64,000 bases of DNA from NCBI GenBank assembly GCA_016859345.1, contig CM029112.1, positions 9,621,089 through 9,685,088 of the forward strand, in the 5' to 3' direction. Positions within the stretch are counted from its first letter, which is position 1. The number at the start of each line of letters is the position of its first letter. The translations under genes were made by a program, and so were the position numbers. Below are positions 24,001 through 59,900 of the stretch, one piece after another. Under the pieces are notes generated by a model that searched no databases, was not told the DNA's origin, and saw nothing but the letters and a program-made list of their open reading frames with translations. Source of the DNA: Istiophorus platypterus. Its lineage: Eukaryota; Chordata; Actinopteri; Istiophoriformes; Istiophoridae.

Positions 24001-27000
24001 TGCACACAAGGAGCATCCTCTCCTTTTTATCATGTGCTCTGTTTGTTTCCACTGCATGGACCCACTAGATCAATACAATTCTGTTGCAATTATTACCATC
24101 AGCAACCATTTGGAATGATTGGATTTTCTCCAAAGGCTAAAAAATAGACTTAGGCCGTATCATGTGGTCGACTTTGCACTGCTGTAAATCCGTAATTGGA
24201 TAAATTGCAGGCAAAAAAAAGCCATTTTCCTGCAGGGGAATAAAAAAAGGACAAATGTGCCACTGTCAGTTTAGTTTTTTCTCCTCACAAAAATCATTAG
24301 TGCATGAAATAACCCTTATAGCACTGGGCAGCTGTATAAAATAATAGCATAATCATGACATCAAAGCTGCTGTCTCATGTAGCACCAGTGTCTTAGTTTC
24401 TCATTTTAAACGCCTTACCACACACAGAGTTGAAAAAAATAAAAAAAAATAAAACGAGTACAACAGAAGAGACATGGGTAAGTCACTGGAGGGATAGATC
24501 ATTGGGGGGGTGGCATACTGAATGCTTTGCACACTAAAGATTTCATCTGGGCTCTGTTCATTTGCAGACTGAACATGAAATTTCACCCTTGCAGGAAAAA
24601 TAAAATAGAATGTGGTTCAAGGCGGCCCTGTTGTCAGAACAAAATTGAAAAACCTTTGTTTACTGTACGGTTGGTGATGGAACAATAGTAAAAAAAATAA
24701 AATAAAAAAAAATAAAAAGTGTACATGTTTCAGCCATTAGAGCATGAGAACAGGACTTTTTCTTGTTAAAGAACCCCTCGGAGCACTTGGCGATGTTGTA
24801 ATACTACTGAAGAATTTACCCCCTCTCTTTCCTTGCAGTGTGTTATAGGGCACATGTAGCACAGAAGTGTTTATATTCAGCACCAGTGGAGCCCCTCCAC
24901 ATAGAGTGCTGGCAAATCTTTGGTTATTTTGTCACTGTTTGGGGTTAACAATCAAACAAAAAAACACTGCAATATTGCAAGTCTTTGGAAAAATAAAAGG
25001 TTTCATTAAGTCAAAGAAAACTAAGGTTAGACATAAAGTAAATCAATGTAATGTCTTTTGCTATGAGGACACTCTTTAGGAAATATGTTTCAGGGACTCT
25101 GTTCTATTTCATTCACTGCCCAGAAAGATACAGAGTGTAGTTTGTTTATTTCCCCTGCTTTTTTTGTTTATTCATTTTGAGGTCACCTGCGCTGCTTTGA
25201 CATTTCATGTTTCTCTCCTTTCAATCACAGATAAAGTAAATTACGCATGATAGGCAATTTCTTTTTATTAATTCACGACACCAATCTCCTACATGAAACA
25301 TTACCTAAAAAGACAAATCCCCTTGATCATAACATGCGGCCATAGCATCAGAGGGACCCTGGGTATTTCAAAGTGGCAATATCCCGAGGATTGCTGCTAT
25401 GATATTACACTTTAATGCATTCTCAGGAGCCACTGAGCAGCCCAGTTTGATTGGATAATACCGGCACATTGGGCTCTCAGGCATAAATCTTCATTCATAT
25501 GTATAAATCACTCAAAATAGAGCAAGGGGATTTAAGTCACAAATCCAAAAAAGCAATAACCATGAAAGAGGAAAAGTCCACTACAACAAATTTCCACATT
25601 TGACTGAGCAGTAACTGTTATGGGCTTGGAAGGAGCACAGTTGTATTGGACAGTGGGCGCTTCAAAACACATTTAAATGAACCAATCATCCCTGTGATTG
25701 TTATGGAGACAGTCAATCAGGAGGTAAATCCAGCACTTGTTGAGGACACTTGAGCACATGATGAGGAGGAAGCAACAGCTATATATCTCCAAAAACTGCC
25801 AACAGAGTTTTTTTTCTTTTCTTTTTTCATGGAAATAACATCTGCAAACCACTGCACATAGCCACGATGTGCATAGGAGTGTCAAGGCATCTCATACATT
25901 TCTTATTCTGCACATACAGTATCATGGAAGGTTTTATGGAAAAAAAGCAGGTTTATAGGAAAGTCCAAATAGACTTTTCTGTAATTCAAGTCAGGAATGT
26001 GACATTATTCTCAAGGCAGTTCCAGTCAGCGCCGGCTGAAACATGGTTGCACCACAGAAGTCAAGGTTGAGTATCACCTTCTCCTAAAGGAATATTTTGA
26101 CCCACGATTTGAAATTCAACACATTTTGTCTGGTGTTCTGTACAACATTACAATAGAGTCACTGGAATACTACTGGCCTTGAGACTTATCACTCACTATA
26201 TGACTTTATTCCTTCACTACCTACTTCTAGGTATCCTGCATGGCTAGTGTTACTTGACTTCTCAGTCCCCTTTGATATGTGCTGTATTTCCTCTAACATC
26301 AGTGCCAAAATGGCTAAAACCCCAGAGACTCTTTCTGATGAAAAGCCTTAGAGAGCAGTGGATCTGATCTATGAAGCACATTAGATCTCATATGGACATT
26401 ATTATGCACAGAGGAGCTTTGCGCAGTGATGGGTTGAGATTTTCTTCTCCACAGATACACAACCAGAGTACACCACTGGTCAATGTAGAAGCAGGAGGTT
26501 CTCAGTTTGACGGTAAAGTGCTGGGCTGCCACCTAATGGTTCACCTTCATTGTCTCCGTAGGAAAGTGTTGTATGAGAATTTTAATTGTCTCCCAGTTGG
26601 TGTTTGCTTTTATCCAAAGAACTGTAAAACCACCGCAGCTGTGAATCCTCCACAGGAACCAAACACTAGCAGTGTTTATGCAATATTTTAGACAGTGAAT
26701 TACAAAAATTACACTCCCATACTTATGTTTAATTAAACTCAGAATATTCTCAATGTTCAAAAGAAAAAAAAAGGGAATGGAAAAAATTGGACTTTAGTGC
26801 TCCTTGTGGCCTAACTAAATACTGTAGATCCTCAGGGTCCAAGCTCACACTGGCATCAGTGTGATTCGTGAGTGTGACATGTTTTGTGTGCATCAAGATA
26901 ACAAGAATAAACGAACAGCAGGCAGGGAGGCTCAATTCATGTAGTCAGCATTAGAGAGACAGACACAGAGGTGCTTTTATTCATGTCATTCTCTTTTTTT

Positions 27001-28599
27001 TTCTCTCCACATTGGTCCCTCAGTTCAAACACTGAGTGATTGGCACTGCAATCACCAGAGAGTTTCCTGGCACAAAATCCAACTGTTTGTAAATGCAGAG
27101 CACAGTCGAGAATTCATATTCATACAGTACAATTCAAGTGTCACCCACTCAGAGTATTCCGATTCAGAGAACACTCTCTAGGCACTCTGGCCGTGGAGGT
27201 GCATCAAAGCATCCAAATAATTACAGCAGTAGCCATATGATATCAAGATGGTTTAGCTTGCAAGCAAACCGCTCTGTATTCCTTGTAGATAAAGCAACTC
27301 TTCCTCAAGGCAAAATGCATATGACATATTTTCATTTTCTCTTTTATCTGCCAATGGAACATTTTTGGCAATGGAATTTTATTTTATTATTTCTTTTTTC
27401 ATTTGGTTCATTTCCCAAGGCTCGCTGTTTATATTACTGAGTGATGGTATTGTATTGGTTTTTTTTTTTCTGTCTGCAACAGTATGTTTAATCTGCTGTC
27501 TTTGCCATGAGTCTCCTTTGTAAATAAGATTGGAAACCTCACTGCTGTGGTTAAACAAAAGACAGGACCCATTTACAGATAGTGTCTAGATATGCTGTGG
27601 GCATAGCTGGATTTTTTAGGCAGTTCTGGAGGCATCATTTTCTGTTAACTGTTATTTCCAAACAGGCGCACCAGACTTGACAGGACATACAGTATGAATC
27701 ATGGATGTCATATCTTTGCTGTATGTTTTCTCGGTTGCAGTAGACTAAAGAACAGCAAGACAACACAAAGATAAACTTGCACAGTAGTTAATGTCCTTGT
27801 CACTGATGTTGATGCTCGTTCCCAATCAACAGAAACTGGAAGCATTTAATGGCAATATCATTAAATACAATTAATGGCATTTTCACATCTTTTTAAAGTT
27901 ACAGAGAATGCATCAAAAATGATGTCATTAACAATCCCTGTCTTTTCTACATCAACATATTACTTTTCTGCTCTGAAGAATGTATCCGAAACAGTATATT
28001 GTTGTGTAGCTCGAATGGTTTTTCTTCTTTTTCCAAAAGCTCAAACATGTATTTTCTCATCGATCTGACTTTTTGTTTCCCTCTTTTTCTTCTGACCGCT
28101 GCCATCCACACTGCGGGGGGTTGGGCTGCAGCGGGGAGGGTTTTTATTTACACTGGTCTACAGACGCTTGGAGACATGATACCAGCACTTGAGCACCGGT
28201 GTCAACTTCCCCCACCATCAGGCACTTTGCCGCTACTTTGCTCGGGGTAGAAGTAGCTGACTACAGGCCCACTCATGCTCCTAACTCCGGTGTGGTGGTT
28301 ACAGCCCCCCATTGGTCCATATTCTCAGATTTCCAAGCCTTTTTTTTTTCCATGTATAACATCCTACCGGGTGCCACTCTTTTCTACACCGCTCTAATAG
28401 ATTTTCAGAGTCTCTGCACCTAAAATGAAAACACTCCCACGACCCAACTCAGAGGGAATCTCCGTTTGGTTTCTTTATTCAGCTACCACCTGCCATCATG
28501 TGGAAAATGACCTCAAAATGTATTTCTCCACCATTATAAAAAAGAAAAAAAAGATTCCCTCGCATTTATTACAGCTAGTGTGGCGATTCTGATACAGAT
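21091..28599. other. Long gene-poor stretch
   Basis: No exon of a known family is seen on either strand. A fragment at 22518-22545 (GGTAACACTTCACAATATGG) looks like the end of a fish DNA-transposon-derived repeat. A/T tracts occur at 24680-24720 and 25806-25830. The rest is ordinary AT-rich sequence. Confidence 0.5.
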
Positions 28600-28653
28600 G
28601 TGAACTTCAATTTTAAAAAAAACCCCACGTCCTCACATTGTGGATAAAAGCAA

Positions 28654-28681
28654 GACGCTCCGTGCTTGTGGCCGGAGCGTC
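28654..28681. repeat. Perfect 9-bp inverted repeat (hairpin)
   Basis: GACGCTCCG at 28654-28662 pairs with CGGAGCGTC at 28673-28681 across a 10-base loop. Confidence 0.85.
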
Positions 28682-28705
28682 TCATTATCGTTTTTCATTA
28701 TCGTT
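28682..28705. repeat. 11-bp direct repeat next to the hairpin
   Basis: TCATTATCGTT at 28682-28692 and 28695-28705, separated by two bases. Confidence 0.85.
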
Positions 28706-28989
28706 CACCTCAGTGCGCCTCATTGTCCACAAGAGGTCAGACATTAACAGCAGAAGTCACGAACCGACCGTCGGAGGGTCCCGGCGGCCAGAGGTCCGAG
28801 GCCGGACATCACGTGTGACTCACTTTTATTCTGTAATCAAAAAAAATAAATAAATAAAATAAAATTGGAGTTTCTTTTAAAAAAAAAAAAAAAACAAAAC
28901 GTGCATATGTGGAGAAGTGAGTATGGGCCACTGGCTTCACACTGAACGATGTGTCATCGGGAAATTCTTCGACCATTTAAGAATTTCAG

Positions 28990-29021
28990 TTTGCAAATTT
29001 AATGGTTTGCAAATTTAATGG
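28990..29021. repeat. 16-bp tandem duplication, octamer-like
   Basis: TTTGCAAATTTAATGG occurs twice without a gap or mismatch. Each unit has TTTGCAAAT, one base off the POU octamer ATGCAAAT. Confidence 0.85.
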
Positions 29022-29033
29022 AGAAAACTCTTA

Positions 29034-29035
<2 letters not shown>

Positions 29036-29077
<42 letters not shown>
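29036..29077. repeat. (TA)n microsatellite
   Basis: About 21 perfect AT/TA units, roughly 400 bases before the ttyh2 start codon. Confidence 0.95.
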
Positions 29078-29079
<2 letters not shown>

Positions 29080-29107
29080 TCTTACGACAATTGTTTACTC
29101 TCCACAG

Positions 29108-29137
29108 GTCAAGTGGGCTTGGCTTGGCCCACTTGAC
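29108..29137. promoter_or_regulatory. Perfect 11-bp palindrome carrying paired NKX2-like sites
   Basis: GTCAAGTGGGC (29108-29118) and GCCCACTTGAC (29127-29137) are exact inverted copies with an 8-base loop. Each arm contains TCAAGTGG, which fits the TYAAGTG core bound by NK2-class homeodomain proteins. Function is inferred. Confidence 0.5.
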
Positions 29138-29474
29138 TTAGAAGCGGTTGACACGCCTTCTCCGTTGGAGGAGGAAGGTTGATATCGTCACCGGGTCCCG
29201 TGTGTCGGATCCCAACGTTTGGCCCTCGTATTCTCCAGCCAACAGTTAACACACAACTATGGCAACGGGGGTGGGAAGTGGTGATAGTCAGAATGTGTCA
29301 TGGCAAATGAAGAACTTCCTCTTTAATCTTCCCTGGTAATCGTAACCACTACTGAAGTCGCTTCTGTTTATTTTTTCTTTTTTTCTTTTTTTGCAAAGCC
29401 TGGGAATATCTGAGTGCCAAAGTCTCGGAGGGGGAAACGTGCTGCCCGCGGCTCGGTGGATTTTTCGTGCGGGA

Positions 29475-54432
<24,958 letters not shown>

Positions 54433-55755
54433 CCTGCTACCCTCTGAATCCTTACTCAGAGAAGCACTGTATGAGACTCTAAGTTCTTACCAAGGAGACT
54501 GTCTTCATGGCATAATCCTGTTTACGGGAGCTGCAGCCTGCCGTCCCAATCTGAGACATGAAAGCAGGCCATATGAGGCAATTACCTCAGTAACACACCA
54601 ATGAAGTGCTCTGAAAGCCCTGCATGCAGTTTTGAAGAGAGGGCTGCCTGTACAGGTTCATCTCCAGACTATTATTGTTAACATGATGTGTGGAAATACT
54701 ATTGCTCAAATTAAGAGCCTTTGAACTGAACGGATCAAAATGTCTTTTTTTTTAACTTTTCCAAAATTCTGGTGGCCTGCATGGATATGATCATCAACAT
54801 GGTCAGTATTTTGATGTCAAATGCGATGCTGGAGTGACTATGACTAATACTCAGATTGTCTGTCGTGGCATTTGATTTTTTTTTAAATGTACCTACTGTT
54901 TGGCAGTGATTCAGTTCCTTCACATTTCAGGCCTTTGTGTAATTTTACAGATGCCAGTGGAAACCATAACAAATATTGTAGTTTTGCTGTGAACAGCCAA
55001 AGATGCTGCATTTAATACTTTTTTCCTGTTTCTTAATGTGTAACTGCCACATTTATGCATCTCTCAGTTCTTGTTTTAACAGTGGATTGCAATGTCTGAC
55101 CTGCTTATCAGGGATGAGTCAAATAATCATAGATGAGGGGTTTATAGCTTTTCTACATTTGGAGACTGTACTGGAGCTGCATGTGGGAAAATTCACTTGG
55201 AATAAGAGACACAGCAGAATGGGATTTGATTCCCATTCAGGCATTTATAACTGTGCTGTGAGACAATGACAGAGAGAAGACAATTAAAACGAAACTGTCA
55301 GTATGTTTATGTGCTGTGTTATAATGATGTTCAGTTTTGAAATATTCAGTGGCATACAAATCCCAGTGCCACTAGGTACAAAACACGAATCAAATATTCA
55401 GATCTAAAGGTTGTTCTCAGATTCATTTACCATTAATATCTTGTGAATGAGAAAATGTTCTTTACATCGTTGAGTTCTGCTGTATCCCGTTTTTTGATGA
55501 ATCAAACTAGATTAATGTTTGACCATAAAATGCTGTATGCAGACTTGTGTGTTATTGTGTCATCTCTGTTGTAACGGCTTAGTGATTATTTACCACCGGT
55601 TCTCTATTCTTTTACTCTGATGGCCTAGAAAGACCTTTAGTAATGGGATTAGGGTAAGTGGGATTTTGAGTGTCTTGTACCTGATGATGTCATATTGGGC
55701 AATAACCCTCTACCTGTATCATAAACCTAAAAAATAAACTAGCAGATAATGTGTG
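54433..55755 (+). other. ttyh2: ttyh2 3' untranslated region (likely)
   Basis: No other start intervenes, and a canonical AATAAA at 55733-55738 offers a likely end about 1.3 kb after the stop. Exact cleavage site is inferred. Confidence 0.6.
55733..55738 (+). terminator. Poly(A) signal, probable ttyh2 end
   Basis: Canonical AATAAA hexamer, followed by GT-rich sequence (GTGTGTCTG near 55750). Confidence 0.55.
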
Positions 55756-56049
55756 TCTGCAACATAGAACCTCCTAAAAAATAATTTTATAAGAGGTGTT
55801 CAAGATGACAGGAAACAGGTTGTACAATGTCTTAAATAGTTAACATAGTTTTCATTTCAATACCAGGCTAAAAAGCAGTGTATCATTGTCATTTGGTTTT
55901 GAATTGATTTCCGCTCTGACCAAGACATAATTACTGATGGGTGTGGTCAGAAGCATGTTCTTTTGCACTTGTAACCACGCCCAACATATCAACTTAATAT
56001 GTGAATGTGAACTTCTGCTGTCCCCAAGATGATCAATCAATCAATCAGT

Positions 56050-56050
<1 letters not shown>

Positions 56051-56139
<89 letters not shown>

Positions 56140-56257
56140 GTCTATCTGTCTATCTGTCTATCTGTCTATCTATCTGTCTATCTATCTGTCTATCTATCTG
56201 TCTATCTATCTGTCTATCTGTCTACCTACCTACCTACCTACCTGCCTGTCTACCTAC

Positions 56258-56346
<89 letters not shown>
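56051..56346. repeat. Large compound (TATC)n microsatellite, 74 tetranucleotide units
   Basis: Uninterrupted TATC blocks at both ends flank an interior of TGTC, TACC and TGCC variants (about 56138-56260). The phase of four is kept throughout. It sits about 580 bases before the chmp6 start. Confidence 0.97.
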
Positions 56347-56479
56347 GAAGATTGCCACTTAATCTGACCAGAGACTCCTGGATCAAAACAAAAACTTCAC
56401 AGTGTATATAATCAAATGCCTGCTCAGCTCAGGTGGGTGAATTTTTACTGTATTGTTATTTTCATTTTTATTTTTATTT

Positions 56480-56929
56480 ATTTTAACGCGTAGCCAAAAG
56501 TGTGGCGTTCGCTGTCCATGGTGCTGATCTTGGACCCCCGTGTGAAATGGGAGCTGGACGAGATTCTCAGCCCGTTGATTTGAGGGGGGGGTCTTATCTT
56601 TATGTTGTATGTGCTATACATCAGGCTGCAGCTGTTTCACGTTGCATGATATTATATCTATGATATTATGGCCGGTACTTCATGACAGCGATAGCGGGTT
56701 AATCTTCGTGGAGAACCAGTGAGAGCGAATCCATGTGTTACAACGGACCGAAGGTCCCGCCTCGCTTGCCGTAGGAAACACGGAAAAAAAACAAAAACCT
56801 GCGGACATGGTTGTCGTCAGTTAGCCTGCTAGCCACCTTAGGCTGTTTAATATCACGTCAAAATGTACAGAAACAAGTGATATTTTCTAAGCTGGTGAAG
56901 GAGGGGCGAGGCGGGGATGTTTCTAAATA
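56480..56929 (+). promoter_or_regulatory. chmp6: CpG-bearing upstream and 5' untranslated region of chmp6
   Basis: CpG frequency rises here after the AT-rich microsatellite, as in a housekeeping promoter. No TATA box is obvious. Transcription start not determinable. Confidence 0.5.
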
Positions 56930-56995
56930 ATGGGAAACATCTTTGGGAGAAAGAGTCGACCTTCGCGTGTAACGGAGCAAGACAAAGCCATTTTG
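56930..56995 (+). CDS. chmp6: chmp6 coding exon 1
   Basis: Residues 1-22, MGNIFGRKSRPSRVTEQDKA and IL. Donor TTG|GTGAGC, phase 0. Confidence 0.94.
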
Positions 56996-59900
56996 GTGAG
57001 CTGGTAGCGGCGGTAGCGACAGATTAGTCCCGTCAGGTGAAACGCAAGGCTAGTGTTAGCTGGGGAGCGTTAGCCGACGTGTGTAACTTTTAATTTTAAT
57101 GCAGTTCACATTAAGACGGGGTTGCTTTGTGAGGACGAGCTAAAAACGCCCCCCCCCAATGTTTCCCGACGTGTTTGTGTCGATGACCGCTGTTGTGGAG
57201 GAGATATAGAAACTCCTTTAGTTTGTGACACCGTCCAAACACTCATCAAACACTCGATATCACCGATACACTATCAGTCGTGAACTGATTAAACTCTGGT
57301 CATTTTTGCGAGTGTTTGCATTATATTGTCATTATATTGCCCAAGTAGTTAGCATCATAAGTAAGGTTGTAGTTTGTGTGTTTGTGCAAATACACGCAAT
57401 GGAAACATGTGTCACTTAGTGTACTGTGATGTACTTTTGCAAAGTAGTCAGCGTTTTTATTTATTTTCTATTCACTGATATGGTTCATAAAGGCTTTATC
57501 GATACCCAATAAAATATCCCCGCTATGGTGCGTTTCTTTTTCCCAGCAATTGAAGCAGCAGAGAGATAAGTTGAAGCAGTACCAGAGGAGAATCACGGTG
57601 CAACTGGAGAAAGAGCGACTTCTCGCAAAGCAGTTGCTAAAAGATGGCAGGAAAGAGTGAGTATCAAGAGACGACTGCCACTTACCCAGTGAACCTGTTT
57701 CTGTTCAGATCTCTAAGAGTGGAATACATGTATATATTTCTGTCACTATGTACTCATACTACTCAATAAATACTTCAATAAATTCTTGACCAGGTTCAAA
57801 AAACAACACCCCCCCCCCTTTACTGCTAGAAAATACTGCACTGTCCCTGTCCCACTCAGTCGTCTATTTGGTACACCTAGCTAAATATAATGCGGTCCAA
57901 TACAACAGTCCTGCAATAAATCCTCTCTTCTTTAAGGTTATAATGTTCAGTTTTCTCACTTTTTTCATTTTTTTGTTGATTCAGCTGCATGAACATTTTG
58001 AAACCTGCAGTTTGTTTTATTATGTATGCCATGCTTCACACTGTACAAATACCACAGGAAAAAAAAACTACTCTTTGCTATGTTAGGTTTCACATTTTTA
58101 TTTGTTATTGCAGAAAAGCACTGCTGCTTCTTAAGAAAAAACGATATCAGGATCAGCTGCTAGACAAGACAGAAAATCAGATTTCAAACTTAGAACGCAT
58201 GGTAAGTCCTGTTAAATTACTCTCTTTGGTCCACTCATGATAAAAGGATTACTACCAAGATGTATTGTAATATTATAATTTAACAACATTTAACAATGTT
58301 ATCACCTTAATAGAAGCAAATTTTGTGTTCTCTCCATTCAAAGCAAATTCTGTTAAATAACAAACTTTCTAGTAAGTTTAGCAAAGGCGAACGACACACT
58401 GACACATGGCAGTATTAGACTTATACTTAATACGCTTGTTTTAAAGATCAAGAGGAAGGCTTCACAGAGACTCCAAATATTACAAGAAAATGTTTTTTGG
58501 GCCTCTGTCTAATTCTACATTAGTGGAATTGTGATTTCATCCTGTTTAGTGCTCTAATCTCCCTTTATCCTGCTTTGTTACTATAATGCAGTTTTTCTGC
58601 AAAATCTAACCTAAATCTCAGCTTTTAAAAAAATGTAGAGAACGATGGATGTTGCTGTCTTTAAAAAAATCAATATAGTAACAACTTTTAAATTTTAAAT
58701 CATATTTTTAACACAATGAACATTTCTATGTTGTGATTCTTGTGCACTTTAATCTTTAATTTATATTTAATTTTTTTTCATATGCTAATATGTGTCAACA
58801 GGTTCAAGATATTGAGTTCATGCAAATTGAGATGAAAGTCATCGAAGGGCTTAAAGTTGGGAATGATTGTCTGAAGAGTATGCATGAGGTAAATGTGTTT
58901 TTCTATTTTATTTCATGCCTTTTGTGTTGAGATATATAGGCTTTTGACTTTCTTGTACTAATAATACCCCCTTAAGCCTTAGATATGTGTGTATACTCAA
59001 ACAATGGAAGAGTTTCCACTGATAAGCATACTCTCTTTAATGTGATCCTTGGGTGAGGATTGAGCCGTACAGAGAGGTTGCAGTTTCTGTTAGCACAACT
59101 AGTGCACATTGTTTGAAGATTAAAGGATTAAGAAGCAAAGCCTTGATTACAGAGGTGTGACTGCTGCACATCCTTGGATACGGTGTTCAGATTTTTTGCT
59201 TTGGAAATTCACAAGCCGGGCAAAATATGTGGGAAAGCACATTTCATCCAAATCACTTTTCTTATGTAATGTGGGCTGTCTATCCTTGTTTGTGACAGAT
59301 CATGTCAATTGAAGATGTGGAGAGAATAATGGATGAGACCCAGGAATCAATTGAATATCAAAGGGTAAATGTCTGCTTGACACATGCAAAGAGTTATTTC
59401 TACTTTTCCAGTGGTCTGCATCTAAGCAAAATATCATCTTAAAGTCTTAAAACTGCACCATAACTGGCGATCAAAATCTGAGGACTTTTAATGCAATTTG
59501 AAAAATTCTGTCGTTTACTCGTTAACTGATTAGTTTCTTCATATTGCAGTGTACATATAGGATGTAGGATGCAGACTGCTTAAACCAGAACTTTCCAAGA
59601 GATTCAGAAACTGTCCACAATTAAATGACCATGCCTTTACTAAGTCAGAAAAAAAAATTGAGCTCTGCCGTCAGATAACAGATTTTTTTGCCCCTGCAGC
59701 AAATAGATGAAATGCTTGCTGGAGCCCTGACGCAGGAAGATGAGGACGCTGTTTTAGAAGAGCTGGAAGCTATCACTCAGGTGGGTGACAAGCAGCGTGT
59801 TTAACTACCATCAATAAAGAGATAATTTGCTGAACTTGCCTTCTCTTTTCCTGTAACACCCCACGTCACATTTATAGATACACACACCGAGGCCTGGTGT

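Larger units (their letters stand above)
28600..29474 (+). promoter_or_regulatory. ttyh2: CpG-bearing upstream region of ttyh2
   Basis: CpG density rises here relative to the 20 kb before it (for example 28650-28810 and 29140-29240), as expected around a vertebrate promoter. It includes two perfect hairpins, a duplicated octamer-like block and a TA repeat (entered separately). The transcription start is not determinable from sequence alone. The 5' untranslated part probably lies between about 29100 and 29474. Confidence 0.5.

Noticed and set aside
26371..26691. 106-codon plus-strand frame as a gene
   Set aside because: The overlapping minus strand is open too, there is no recognisable motif, and the block may be part of an unnamed repeat.
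56001..56411. 136-codon frame of repeating YLSI
   Set aside because: A tetranucleotide repeat reads open in every frame; it is microsatellite DNA.
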